Source of the DNA: Thiodiazotropha sp040507225
GTDB taxonomy: Bacteria > Pseudomonadota > Gammaproteobacteria > Chromatiales > Chromatiaceae
Assembly (NCBI GenBank): GCA_040507225.1
Contig: JBEVVG010000001.1
Span: 1,984,001 to 2,048,000, forward strand
Direction: 5' to 3'
DNA length: 64,000 nucleotides
Shown here one piece after another: positions 26,231-34,534 of the stretch. Positions within the stretch are counted from its first letter, which is position 1. Each line of letters opens with the position of its first letter. Under the pieces are notes generated by a model. It was not told where the DNA came from and ran no database searches. It was given only the letters and a program-made list of their open reading frames with translations. The position numbers and the translations under genes are program-made.

Positions 26231-27836
26231 CTTTTTTACCCACCGCTCAGCCACCCCCCGACAGCAGCTGTTCACCGTGCCGCAGCCGGATCCTTTCGAA
26301 AATCCACTGGTAGAGACCGAACCCGAACCCTTGCGCCAATGGGCCACTGCCCTGCCGTTCGCCAATCCCCAGCAACTCGCCGAGAGCATGATCACCCACC
26401 TGGGACGGCTCAACCGCTTTCCAAAACCGGTCAAGAAACGCACCGAGTTGATGGAGATCTATGCCACCCCCGCGCTACGCCTGGTGCATGGTCTGAACCA
26501 GCGCAAGGGACCGGCGCCACTGACCCAGATCCGACGGGTCCTGCAAGAGATGGGCTACGGATACTGCCACATCGCGAATGACTGCCTGAGCAACCGGGCC
26601 AACCGTAAGAACCTCGATCAGCTGAGCCAGAGCATCTATTTTGCGATCAAGTATTTCCTGCTCGAATTCCTTCTCGCCTGCGAGGATTTCGATTGTCGCT
26701 CGGGTAACAGTTACCGCCAGATCTCCCGTCTCATGACCTTTGCTGCCGAGCAAAACCTGCACCAGCACGGAGTCGACGACAAGGAGCAGATCCATCCGGA
26801 AAGAGCCAACATCGCACACCTGTACAACCGTTTCATGCTGATGATGCTGCTCGACCCCTGCCATCTGCAGGAAGGGGAGCCGAGGCTCTGTTTCGAGTTC
26901 CTCGACAGCGTCGCCGGAGAGGCGTGCTTCACGGACAAACGGCAGGATTCGGCCACCACCGGACTGTACGTGGTGGACCGGTTGGGCGAGGTGCCGCCTT
27001 ACCTGTTTCACCCCGACGCCCTGGAAACCCTGGAGCAGGCCCGCTTCATACTGTTCGACATCGGGCCGGTCAGCCAGGTTCTGCATCAGCAGCTGAGGCA
27101 TCTGGAACGCTCGGAACAGTCCAAGCCGGAAAGCCTTTCGAAGCTCAGCCTCAGGGAGATCAACAATCTGCTGGCGCGGATGCTCAAATCCTGGCATATC
27201 CGCCTGAAACGCGACAGCGAACGCTTCAATGCATCGGGCGAAGTGAAGGTGTGGGTTGGAATTCCCCAGGTGCACGCCTACCTGGCCGGCGGATCCCCTG
27301 TTCAGGAGTTCGAAGACCAGGAGATCACGATGAGCCAACCCATGGGCATGAATACCCTGGATGCACCTGATTCCGACAACCACATCACCGCCCGGCGCAG
27401 TAACCAGAGCCGCTCCGGGGTGGCACTTAAGCTACCCCGTTCGGCATCCAGCATGCCACTGATAGGTGAGTTGATCCTGATCTCCGGGCACACCACCCGG
27501 CAGGGCGGTGACTGGAAAATGGGGGTCATCAAACGCGCCGCCAAAACCGAAGATGAGCGCATCGAGATCGGGGTGCAGTTCGTCAGCGGAAAGATTGAAC
27601 CCATCACCCTGAGCGTCGCGCACAACCGCCAGGAGGAGCAGCCGATCAAGGACCACCCGGGAATTTACATAGACCAGGACCACACCCATCGCAGCTCGCT
27701 GATCGTACCCAAGCATTTCTTTGTCATAGGCCAGGAGTACCGGGTCGAGGAGATGTTGCCTTCGCCCAGTATCACCCCATTGCAGCTGCTCGAGACCACC
27801 GCCCGGTTCGAGCGCTTTCGAATCAAAAGCATCTGA
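26223..27836 (+). CDS. Large cytoplasmic protein with a C-terminal PilZ-like domain
   Basis: A 537-residue protein, not confidently recognised. The first 370 residues are mainly helical with no membrane segment (FAIKYFLLEFLLACEDFDCR, LYNRFMLMMLLD). Near 394-399 the sequence NQSRSG matches the (D/N)xSxxG motif of PilZ domains, preceded by an Arg pair, and the following beta-rich segment (GELILISG, MGVIKRAAK, EIGVQFVSG) fits that barrel. It could therefore bind cyclic di-GMP, although a clean RxxxR motif is not seen. Start chosen at 26223, overlapping the preceding small gene. Confidence 0.6.
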   Translation: MFDFFTHRSATPRQQLFTVPQPDPFENPLVETEPEPLRQWATALPFANPQQLAESMITHLGRLNRFPKPVKKRTELMEIYATPALRLVHGLNQRKGPAPLTQIRRVLQEMGYGYCHIANDCLSNRANRKNLDQLSQSIYFAIKYFLLEFLLACEDFDCRSGNSYRQISRLMTFAAEQNLHQHGVDDKEQIHPERANIAHLYNRFMLMMLLDPCHLQEGEPRLCFEFLDSVAGEACFTDKRQDSATTGLYVVDRLGEVPPYLFHPDALETLEQARFILFDIGPVSQVLHQQLRHLERSEQSKPESLSKLSLREINNLLARMLKSWHIRLKRDSERFNASGEVKVWVGIPQVHAYLAGGSPVQEFEDQEITMSQPMGMNTLDAPDSDNHITARRSNQSRSGVALKLPRSASSMPLIGELILISGHTTRQGGDWKMGVIKRAAKTEDERIEIGVQFVSGKIEPITLSVAHNRQEEQPIKDHPGIYIDQDHTHRSSLIVPKHFFVIGQEYRVEEMLPSPSITPLQLLETTARFERFRIKSI

Positions 27837-27873
27837 CCCGGGACTGGTGCTTGGAGCGGCGCCCGAACCGTGG

Positions 27874-29106
27874 TTACAACAGTTCTTCCAGGGATCTGTC
27901 CATGCCTTGACGCAGGTCCTGATTCAACCCCTGGATCATCGTCCTGAGGGATTCCGACACCTCGTCCAGTGCATCGTCCGCGGGCAGCACGTACTGCGCG
28001 GACTGGTACAGGTCATTCAGGGTGACATGACTCAGATCCCGTGCCAGTAGCCAACCCTTCTCATCCGTCCGCTGGACCAGGTGAGCCTGTTTCAGCTGAT
28101 GCACCACTTTCTCCAGTCGTTCTTCGGTCGCCCCCGGGATACGTTCCAGCAGGGTCCGGGAGCGCAGGGCTGTGCCATCACGCTGGGAAGCGCGTAACTC
28201 GGTCAGCAGGCGCAGGGCGAGGAGAAAATCCCCTCCCCGCTGATGCAGTCTCTCCCGCCAGTTTTCACGATAGATACCCAGGCAGTAGGTAAACTCCGCA
28301 CCCAGCAGGGTCACCATCCAGGACAGGTAGATCCAGATCAGGAAAATCGGTACCACGGCCACCGCCCCGTAGATCGCCTCGTAGGTGGGGAAGGTGGTGA
28401 CATACAGGGCGAAGCCCCGCTTCGACAACTCGAACAACATCGCTGCCAGCAGCCCCCCCGCCAGGGCATTCCTCCAGGGAACCGTGCGGTTCGGCACCAG
28501 GGCGTACAGCAGGCTGAACGCCACCGTGGAGAGAATCACCGGCAACAGGGTCAGCAGTTTGGAACGAACCTGCGCCACTGCTTCGGTCTGATCGAGAAAA
28601 GGGATCGAAACCAGATAGGAGGTCCCCGCCAGGCTGACCGCAATGAGAATCGGGCCGAGCGAGAGAATCGCCCAGTACACCGTGAACTGGGCCAGGGCGG
28701 AACGCCGCTTGCGCACATGCCAGATGGTGTTGAACGCCTTGTCGATGTTGTTCATCAACAGCAGCGCCACCACGATGAGCATGCCAAAACCCACCCCGGT
28801 GAGTCTTCCGGCCTTCTGACTGAAATCCCTCAGATACTGCTGCACCACCTCCGAGGCGGCCGGGACGAAGTTCTGAAACAGGAAATCTTCGATCTGCTCC
28901 GACATCCGGTCGGAGGCGGGAAACACTGAGAACAGCGCCAACGCCACGGTCATCAGCGGGACCAGTGACAGCAGCGTGGTATAGGTCAGCGACGCCACGT
29001 GCTGTACCCCGCCGTCGGCCGTGAAGTGGTGCATCACCAGCCTGAGAAACGGGATGATGTGGCGGGTCCAGGACAGGTACCTTTGCTGTAGAGACTGTTG
29101 TTTCAC
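27874..29106 (-). CDS. YihY/BrkB-family inner-membrane protein
   Basis: A 410-residue protein with six predicted membrane helices (about 35-265) and the family motifs ASLTYTTLLSLVPLMTVALALFSVF, MNNIDKAFNTIWHVRKRR, and YEAIYGAVAVVPIFLIWIYLSW. The cytoplasmic C-terminal region (about 285-410) is a winged-helix-like extension. Once misnamed RNase BN; the molecular function is unknown. The start is GTG 29106 with AGGAG 8 bases upstream. The repeat element at 29122 begins just beyond its ribosome site. Confidence 0.88.
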   Translation of the reverse strand: MKQQSLQQRYLSWTRHIIPFLRLVMHHFTADGGVQHVASLTYTTLLSLVPLMTVALALFSVFPASDRMSEQIEDFLFQNFVPAASEVVQQYLRDFSQKAGRLTGVGFGMLIVVALLLMNNIDKAFNTIWHVRKRRSALAQFTVYWAILSLGPILIAVSLAGTSYLVSIPFLDQTEAVAQVRSKLLTLLPVILSTVAFSLLYALVPNRTVPWRNALAGGLLAAMLFELSKRGFALYVTTFPTYEAIYGAVAVVPIFLIWIYLSWMVTLLGAEFTYCLGIYRENWRERLHQRGGDFLLALRLLTELRASQRDGTALRSRTLLERIPGATEERLEKVVHQLKQAHLVQRTDEKGWLLARDLSHVTLNDLYQSAQYVLPADDALDEVSESLRTMIQGLNQDLRQGMDRSLEELL

Positions 29107-29121
29107 CTGTCATGCTCCTTG

Positions 29122-29336
29122 GGGCCTGTTAACACTAATCCGATCGTCCCTGCTGGAGTTGTCTTTACGCCCAGCAAGGCAGAATGAGCGTAGTGTAGCC
29201 CGGCTACATAAGCGAATGATAACGCCGCTGGGCGAAAAGACAGCCCCAGCCCTGAGGGTTGCGCCCCGAAGGAAGCGCCCCTGGGGTACGTCCTTCGGGG
29301 CGCAACAGGGGCTACCGGATTAGTGTTAACAGGCCC
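29122..29336. mobile_element. MITE-like non-coding element with 21-bp perfect terminal inverted repeats
   Basis: The ends GGGCCTGTTAACACTAATCC(G) at 29122-29142 and its exact complement at 29316-29336 bound 215 bases with no gene. Flanking TTG on each side (29119-29121, 29337-29339) may be a 3-bp target duplication. Inside are nested inverted repeats: 29161-29175 with 29227-29241 (14 of 15), TGTAGCC-C-GGCTACA around 29200, and a perfect 16-bp pair at 29258-29273 and 29291-29306. The transcript would fold into a chain of hairpins. It lies between the YihY-like and arsC genes, and its left end is close to the YihY ribosome site. Confidence 0.8.
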
Positions 29337-29499
29337 TTGAGTCTGTTTTGCGGATTCCGGGGGGCTCCGGGTGTTTTTACGCGACACGCCAGGTCTGATT
29401 CGAGAACCACCGCAGAGTCCCGAAGGAGCGGCGGTGGAGTCGACCCGACACCCTGGCTACAATGGCGCCCTGAAACCCTTTCAACACAGCAGGTACACC

Positions 29500-29847
29500 A
29501 TGAGTATCGAAATCTATCATAACCCCCGCTGCAGTAAATCCAGACAGACCCTCAAGCTGTTGCAGGAGCAGGGTGTGGAACCGGATATCGTGGAATATCT
29601 GAAAACCCCGCCGGATCGTGCCACCCTGGAAGGAATACTGGACATGCTCGGACTCGAACCCCGTGACCTGATGCGCAGAAAAGAGGCGGAGTACAGGGCC
29701 GAAGGTCTGGACAACCCCAATCTGACCCGTAAACAGCTGATCGATGCGATGATCGCCCATCCCAAACTGATCGAGCGACCGATCGTCATCAAGGATGGCA
29801 AGGCGGCCATTGGCCGCCCACCCGAGAAGGTGCTGGATCTGCTGTGA
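29500..29847 (+). CDS. arsC: Arsenate reductase-family protein (glutaredoxin-dependent type)
   Basis: A 115-residue protein of the ArsC/YfgD family. It begins MSIEIYHNPRCSKSRQTLKLL, with the catalytic Cys in NPRCSKSR, and contains TRKQLIDAMIAHPKLIERPIV, the arginines of the arsenate-binding site, then GRPPEKVLDLL. It may reduce arsenate or act as a general thiol oxidoreductase; no ars operon genes are nearby. It precedes wrbA by 128 bases, a pairing common in gammaproteobacteria. Confidence 0.9.
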   Translation: MSIEIYHNPRCSKSRQTLKLLQEQGVEPDIVEYLKTPPDRATLEGILDMLGLEPRDLMRRKEAEYRAEGLDNPNLTRKQLIDAMIAHPKLIERPIVIKDGKAAIGRPPEKVLDLL

Positions 29848-29975
29848 AAGCCACCGGCGACACTTCTCCCGCCCCCGGTCTTTTGCATAACGGAGCGGGC
29901 GTCGTGAGCGCATCGAAGCGGCAATCTTCGCGTCTGTAACAAACCCCCACCGCCTCCATTCACCCAGGAATCGAC

Positions 29976-30575
29976 ATGGCAGAAGTTCTCATTCTCTACT
30001 ACAGCCGGCATGGCGCCACCTCTGAAATGGCCCGACTGATTGCACGGGGCGTCGAGGAGATCAACGGCGCAACAGCCCGTTTACGCAGCGTGCCCGAGGT
30101 TTCAAGCGTCTGCGAAGCCACCCAGGACAGTGTACCGGACGAGGGCGCCCCCTATGTGAGCCCGGCGGACCTGGTAGCCTGTGACGGCCTGATTCTCGGC
30201 AGTCCCACCCGGTTCGGCAACATGGCGGCGCCGATGAAATATTTTCTCGACACCACCAGCAGCCTGTGGATGGGAGGCAAACTGATCGGCAAGCCGGCTT
30301 CCGTTTTCACCTCCACATCCAGTCTGCACGGCGGCCAGGAGAGCACCCTGCTGTCGATGATGCTGCCGCTGCTGCATCACGGCATGATCCTGATGGGCGT
30401 CCCTTACAGTGAAACCTCCCTGCTGCACACCCAGAGCGGCGGCACCCCCTATGGCGCAAGCCACCTGGCTGGCAAGGACAGCAAACAGCCGATCACGGAA
30501 GACGAAAAACGCATCTGCATCACTCAGGGCCGGCGCATGGCCGAGACCGCACTTAAGCTCGCAACCCGCGACTGA
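29976..30575 (+). CDS. wrbA: NAD(P)H:quinone oxidoreductase, WrbA type
   Basis: A flavodoxin-fold enzyme reducing quinones by two electrons with FMN. The 199-residue protein has the phosphate-binding loop YYSRHGATSEMAR, the segment GLILGSPTRFGNMAAPMKYFLD, and FTSTSSLHGGQESTLLSM, all typical of WrbA. AGGAA precedes the ATG by 5 bases. Same strand as arsC and hda; hda follows after 5 bases. Confidence 0.94.
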   Translation: MAEVLILYYSRHGATSEMARLIARGVEEINGATARLRSVPEVSSVCEATQDSVPDEGAPYVSPADLVACDGLILGSPTRFGNMAAPMKYFLDTTSSLWMGGKLIGKPASVFTSTSSLHGGQESTLLSMMLPLLHHGMILMGVPYSETSLLHTQSGGTPYGASHLAGKDSKQPITEDEKRICITQGRRMAETALKLATRD

Positions 30576-30580
30576 GCCAG

Positions 30581-31261
30581 ATGCCCGCGCAACTGCCCTT
30601 GACCCTGAGCATCCGACCCCGGGTGGATTTCGCGCATTTCATTCCCGGCCGCAATGCCGAGGCCCTGTCCCGGCTGCGCGGCGACCAGGACCCGTTCATC
30701 TACCTGTGGGGGGAAACGGGATGCGGAAAGAGCCACCTGCTGCAGTCCGCCTGTCAGCACACCCAGAGCAAGGGGGGACGCGCCGCCTACCTGCCATTCA
30801 AAACGGAGCAGGCACTGGCCCCGGAGATGCTCGACGGACTGGACCAGTTTCAGCGGGTGTGTCTCGACGACCTGCAGCTGCTGGCCGGCCGCCCGGACTG
30901 GGAGCGCGCCGTATTCAACCTGTTCAACAGTCTGCGGGATGCCGGTTCGCAACTGGTGGTGGCGAGCGACCGCCCTCCCGGACGGCTGCCCCTGGAACTC
31001 CCCGACCTGGCCTCACGTCTGACCTGGGGACCCTGCTACCACCTGATTCCCCTCAACGACGAGGAACGCCTGGAACTGTTGCTGTGCAATGCGGAGAGCC
31101 GGGGCCTCAGCATGAGCGTTGAAACCGCGAGTTTCCTGCTCCAGCGCATTCCCCGGGACATCCATTTCATTACCATCCTGGTGGATCGGCTGGACCAGGC
31201 ATCCCTCGCGGCACAGCGCAAACTGACCATCCCGTTTGTGCGGGAAATCCTGAAACTGTGA
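30581..31261 (+). CDS. hda: DnaA regulatory inactivator Hda
   Basis: With the DNA-loaded sliding clamp it stimulates ATP hydrolysis on DnaA and so limits re-initiation. The 226-residue AAA+ protein carries a clamp-binding motif at its N-terminus (QLPLTL, residues 4-9), Walker A-like GETGCGKSHLL, Walker B-like RVCLDDLQLL and a sensor II helix region near IPRDIHFI. It is shorter than DnaA and has no DNA-binding domain, as expected for Hda. Starts 5 bases after wrbA. Confidence 0.95.
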   Translation: MPAQLPLTLSIRPRVDFAHFIPGRNAEALSRLRGDQDPFIYLWGETGCGKSHLLQSACQHTQSKGGRAAYLPFKTEQALAPEMLDGLDQFQRVCLDDLQLLAGRPDWERAVFNLFNSLRDAGSQLVVASDRPPGRLPLELPDLASRLTWGPCYHLIPLNDEERLELLLCNAESRGLSMSVETASFLLQRIPRDIHFITILVDRLDQASLAAQRKLTIPFVREILKL

Positions 31262-31359
31262 AGCGCTATACTGAGTCCAACCTTAATTACCCCCATCGTC
31301 CCGTTTTTAAAACGCATTCTACGCATTGGGACACAACGTTCACGCACAGGAAAATATTC

Positions 31360-31683
31360 ATGACCACCATGCAGCAAAATATCCAGGATAAACTCCAGGC
31401 CAGCTTTTCACCCCTGCACCTGGAAGTGATCAATGAGAGTCATAACCACAATGTCCCAGAAGGCAGCGAATCCCATTTCAAGATCGTCCTGGTCAGCGAG
31501 GCCTTCGAGGGGGAGAAACTGATCGCCCGGCATCGTCAGGTGAACAAGGTACTCGCGGAAGAACTGCAAGGGGGGATTCACGCCCTGGCGCTGCACACCC
31601 TGACTCCCCAGGACTGGTTCGACCACGGCGGCACCGTGCCTGAATCACCGGAGTGTCTCGGCGGTTCGAAACAGAATCCCTGA
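31360..31683 (+). CDS. bolA: BolA-family protein
   Basis: A 107-residue BolA protein; such proteins pair with monothiol glutaredoxins in [2Fe-2S] handling and affect morphology and stress responses. It starts MTTMQQNIQDKLQASFSPLH and has the family core HLEVINESHNHNVPEGSESHFKIVLVS, then RHRQVNKVLAEEL and the invariant HALALHTLTP. The ATG at 31360 has AGGA upstream; a longer frame to 31258 has none. It overlaps the next gene, a glutaredoxin-like protein, by one base, which fits the known partnership. Confidence 0.95.
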   Translation: MTTMQQNIQDKLQASFSPLHLEVINESHNHNVPEGSESHFKIVLVSEAFEGEKLIARHRQVNKVLAEELQGGIHALALHTLTPQDWFDHGGTVPESPECLGGSKQNP

Positions 31684-32030
31684 TGTTCCACTGGCTCAGC
31701 CGGCTTCTCTACCTGCCGATACAACGCGATCCTGAACAGCAGCGGCAGGTCAATGAAGCGGCGCGAGAGCTGATTCTCTATGTACTGCCTTTTTGTGGCT
31801 ACTGCGCCCGGGTAAAACGGGTGATTCGCCATCTCAATCTGCCCATTGAGCAACGAAACACCGCAAAACATCCCGAGTGGGAGCGTGAATTACGCGAGGG
31901 GGGCGGCAAAATGCAGGCGCCCTGCCTGAGGATTCGACAACCGGATGGGGATGAGTGGCGCTACGAATCCGAGCAAATCATCCGGTTACTCTATCAGCGC
32001 TTTCCGCCACCCACTGACCCTGGCCCTTGA
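31683..32030 (+). CDS. Glutaredoxin-like thiol protein
   Basis: A 115-residue protein with a glutaredoxin-type fold: LILYVLPFCGYCARVKRVIRHL carries a dithiol active site CGYC near residue 40, and GKMQAPCLRI holds the cis-Pro-like segment. The N-terminal 30 residues (MFHWLSRLLYLPIQRDPEQQ) are an extra, partly amphipathic extension. The TGATG overlap with bolA suggests coupled expression and possibly joint action. Its length and extension are unusual for classical GrxA. Confidence 0.8.
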   Translation: MFHWLSRLLYLPIQRDPEQQRQVNEAARELILYVLPFCGYCARVKRVIRHLNLPIEQRNTAKHPEWERELREGGGKMQAPCLRIRQPDGDEWRYESEQIIRLLYQRFPPPTDPGP

Positions 32031-32063
32031 TAGGCATTAGGGGGCTCAGCCGGGACCCGGATG

Positions 32064-32759
32064 TCAGCCCTGTCGATCCAGGCCACAGGCCTGATTTCCC
32101 GGGACCGCGATGTCGATCAGGCGGGGTTTATCCAACTCCATGCCTTGCATGATGCGCACATAATCCTCCCGGCTTCTGCCGTTTCCCAGTCTGGGGTTGA
32201 AGCGCTTCTCCTCGCCGATCGTGCTGCAGGTGAATCCGTGATAGTCATGCGCCGGGTAGACCAGGGTCTGATCCGCCAGAGTGAACAGTCGCTGGGTGAT
32301 CGAGTCATAGGACTGGGCCGCATCACCCGATTGAAAATCGGTCCGGCCGCTGCCATGGATGAGCAGGATATCCCCGGTGAATACCATCCCATCGCCGAGA
32401 TAACAGACATCGGTATCGGTATGTCCCGGGGTGTACAGCACTTCGAGATGCGCGTCGCCCAGAGGAATGCGGTCGTCGTCCTTCAGCTTGATATCGGGAC
32501 AGTCGCTACCGACCTGGCTGTGCACTCCCACTTTGCATCCGAACTGCTCACGCAAGGGACCGCTGGCAGTGATGTGATCCGCATGGACGTGAGTCTCGAG
32601 GGCATATTTCAGGTCCAGTTCCAATTCCCGTATCAGTTGTACATCCCGCTCTAACTGATCCCTCACCGAATCGATGATCGCAGCGGCACGGCTGGATTCG
32701 TCCCAGACCAGGTAGGTGTAGGTATTGGATGCGGAGTCGAACAGCTGTCGGATTTTCAT
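32064..32759 (-). CDS. MBL-fold hydrolase, persulfide dioxygenase (ETHE1)-like
   Basis: A 231-residue metallo-beta-lactamase-fold protein. The metal motif THVHADHITASG, the later GHTDTDVCYL and FTGDILLIHGSGRTDFQSGD, and PAHDYHGFTCSTIGEE are characteristic of glutathione persulfide dioxygenases, which oxidise GSSH to sulfite with Fe(II). This suits a sulfur-metabolising host. Glyoxalase II is the main alternative, but the GSGRTDFQ and DYHG segments favour ETHE1. ATG 32759 with GGAG 5 bases upstream was chosen over 32771. Convergent with the glutaredoxin gene. Confidence 0.88.
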   Translation of the reverse strand: MKIRQLFDSASNTYTYLVWDESSRAAAIIDSVRDQLERDVQLIRELELDLKYALETHVHADHITASGPLREQFGCKVGVHSQVGSDCPDIKLKDDDRIPLGDAHLEVLYTPGHTDTDVCYLGDGMVFTGDILLIHGSGRTDFQSGDAAQSYDSITQRLFTLADQTLVYPAHDYHGFTCSTIGEEKRFNPRLGNGRSREDYVRIMQGMELDKPRLIDIAVPGNQACGLDRQG

Positions 32760-32953
32760 TCTCTCTCCCATGTCATGAATGTGGATGCCCGATGATGGGA
32801 GAGTGGGTGCTTTCTGCAGAGATTCAACCCGTTACCTGATGCGGTATTAGGCGTGCAGTCATTCAGGGTGAATCAGGCGTTTCACCCGCAGGCTGGGCCG
32901 TTACGGGTGAAACGCCAGGCATCTCGCGAATTGTCTCCGGTCACAGACCGGAT

Positions 32954-33118
32954 TCACCCCTCGTCGATACCCTCGGTTACCGGGTTGTGGATGATCTGAT
33001 GCAGACGACTTCCCGGAACCACTGAGTGGAGCACATTGGGATCCTGTCGCTCAATTTCACGCATGAGCTGATCGTACTGCCGTTCTGTCTCGAGAATCTG
33101 ACGTTCGTAGCCGGACAT
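32954..33118 (-). CDS. Small acidic protein divergent from the lipid/B12-regulator operon
   Basis: Unknown function, 54 residues. It begins MSGYERQILETERQYDQLMR, continues as a charged helix, and ends VTEGIDEG. The ATG at 33118 has an ideal AGGAG site 7 bases upstream, and codon use is normal, so I consider it real despite its size. It lies head-to-head with the operon at 33278. A copy of that operon's putative operator (33130-33142) overlaps its leader, suggesting shared control. Confidence 0.6.
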   Translation of the reverse strand: MSGYERQILETERQYDQLMREIERQDPNVLHSVVPGSRLHQIIHNPVTEGIDEG

Positions 33119-33129
33119 GGTGGTTCTCC

Positions 33130-33142
33130 TCTGTAGAGTACA
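33130..33142 (+). promoter_or_regulatory. Third, weaker copy of the 13-bp operator motif
   Basis: TCTGTAGAGTACA matches TTTGTCTAGTACA at 10 of 13 positions. It lies in the leader of the divergent 54-residue gene, next to a perfect hairpin GAGGCC-GATG-GGCCTC at 33149-33164. Confidence 0.35.
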
Positions 33143-33194
33143 AAACTGAGGCCGATGGGCCTCATTAACCTTAAAGCTAGTCGTGATCGGTAAA

Positions 33195-33207
33195 TTTGTC
33201 TAGTACA
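33195..33207 (+). promoter_or_regulatory. Operator copy 1, upstream of the lipid operon promoter
   Basis: TTTGTCTAGTACA, immediately before the -35 element. It is repeated in inverted orientation at 33250-33262 (12 of 13 identical). It also contains the imperfect palindrome TTGT-N5-ACAA. Proposed binding site of the MerR/B12 regulator encoded at 40050. Confidence 0.6.
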
Positions 33208-33212
33208 ATTTC

Positions 33213-33240
33213 TTGATATTTTCGCTTTACTCGCTATTAT
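33213..33240 (+). promoter_or_regulatory. Sigma-70 promoter of the lipid/B12-regulator operon
   Basis: -35 TTGATA (33213-33218), 16-bp spacer, -10 TATTAT (33235-33240). The predicted start point near 33247 falls at the edge of operator copy 2, so a bound repressor would block it. Confidence 0.6.
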
Positions 33241-33249
33241 TGCGAATTA

Positions 33250-33262
33250 TGTACTATACAAA
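33250..33262 (-). promoter_or_regulatory. Operator copy 2, at the transcription start
   Basis: On the plus strand TGTACTATACAAA, the reverse complement of TTTGTATAGTACA. It lies between the -10 element and the first gene. With copy 1 it encloses the whole core promoter. Confidence 0.6.
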
Positions 33263-33277
33263 AACAGGCGGCGTAGG

Positions 33278-34534
33278 ATGAAAATCGCGGTAATCGGTAG
33301 TGGTATCAGTGGTCTGTCAGCCGCCTGGCTGCTGCATAAGCAACATGACGTTACCCTGTATGAAGCCGCCGGCTACCTGGGCGGACACACCCATACCGTA
33401 GACGTCGAGCTGGATGGCTACAGCCATCCGGTGGATACCGGCTTTCTGGTCTACAACGACCTCACCTACCCGAACCTGCGGCGCCTGTTCAGCCTGCTGG
33501 GGGTCGAAACCCATGCGACCGAGATGACCTTCAGCGTGAGCCTGCCGGAAAGCGATCTGGAGTGGGCCGGCGCGAGTCTCAACACCCTGTTCGCCCAGAG
33601 ACGCAATCTCGTCAGACTCTATTACTGGCGCATGCTTGCAGAGATCTTGCGCTTCAACCGCAATGCGCAAGACCTTCTGATCTGGTCGGAACAGCGCCGG
33701 GTCTCGCTGGGACATATGCTCGACCTCGAAGGTTACTCGGAGGCCTTCCGCAATGGTTACCTGCTGCCCATGGCCGCCGCCATATGGTCCTCCTCGCCCA
33801 GTGAGATTCTCGATTTTCCTGCCAGCACTTTCCTGCGTTTCTGTCTCAACCACCGACTGCTGCAGATTGCAGACCGGCCCGCCTGGCGAAGTCTGGTGGG
33901 AGGCGGACGGGAGTATGTGAAACGCCTGGCAGAACCCCTGCAGGTACGCCTGGGTCATGCAGTCCGGTCGGTGACCCGCCATGCCGAGGCCGCCCGGGTC
34001 GTCACGGACCAGGCCGTGGAAGACTACGATGCGGTGATCTTTGCCACCCATGCACCGGATACCCTGCGCATACTGGAGGATGCCAGCGACATGGAACAGT
34101 CTCTACTCGGTGCGTTCAGCTACCAGCCGAACACGGCGATCCTGCACTGTGATACCCGGTTTCTGCCGCATCGACCGGGTCTCTGGTCAGCCTGGAACTA
34201 CCGCTCGACCCGGGACGAACACTCCCCGGTATGCGTGACCTACCTGCTCAACCGGCTGCAACGCCTGCCGTTCGAGTCACCGGTGATGGTGACCCTCAAC
34301 CCACCGGAGCAAAAGCAACCCGAACGGCAACTCGGTCTTTATCACTACGATCATCCGGTATTCGACCAGCGGGCGATTGATGCCCAAAGCCGACTGGCTG
34401 ATATCCAGGGGCGCAACCGGGTCTGGTACTGCGGTGCCTGGAGCGGCTACGGATTTCATGAAGACGGCTTGAAGTCCGCATTGCGCATCATCCCCGACTT
34501 TGGCGTGGAGGCCCCATGGCAAGCAGTCTTATGA
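33278..34534 (+). CDS. FAD-dependent amine-oxidase-like oxidoreductase (COG2907 type)
   Basis: A 418-residue flavoprotein. The N-terminal FAD-binding motif is IAVIGSGISGLSAAWLL, followed by YEAAGYLGGHTHTVDV. The segments FLVYNDLTYPNLRRLFSLLGVE and MAAAIWSSSP are typical of COG2907 proteins, and the C-terminal GAWSGYGFHEDGLKSAL closes the FAD site. Members are found with cyclopropane-synthase-like and DUF1365 genes in light- or singlet-oxygen-induced clusters. From memory, a flavoprotein in such a cluster acts as a fatty-acyl desaturase in furan fatty-acid synthesis; whether this protein does so is inference. First gene of the operon; overlaps the next by 19 bases. Confidence 0.88.
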   Translation: MKIAVIGSGISGLSAAWLLHKQHDVTLYEAAGYLGGHTHTVDVELDGYSHPVDTGFLVYNDLTYPNLRRLFSLLGVETHATEMTFSVSLPESDLEWAGASLNTLFAQRRNLVRLYYWRMLAEILRFNRNAQDLLIWSEQRRVSLGHMLDLEGYSEAFRNGYLLPMAAAIWSSSPSEILDFPASTFLRFCLNHRLLQIADRPAWRSLVGGGREYVKRLAEPLQVRLGHAVRSVTRHAEAARVVTDQAVEDYDAVIFATHAPDTLRILEDASDMEQSLLGAFSYQPNTAILHCDTRFLPHRPGLWSAWNYRSTRDEHSPVCVTYLLNRLQRLPFESPVMVTLNPPEQKQPERQLGLYHYDHPVFDQRAIDAQSRLADIQGRNRVWYCGAWSGYGFHEDGLKSALRIIPDFGVEAPWQAVL

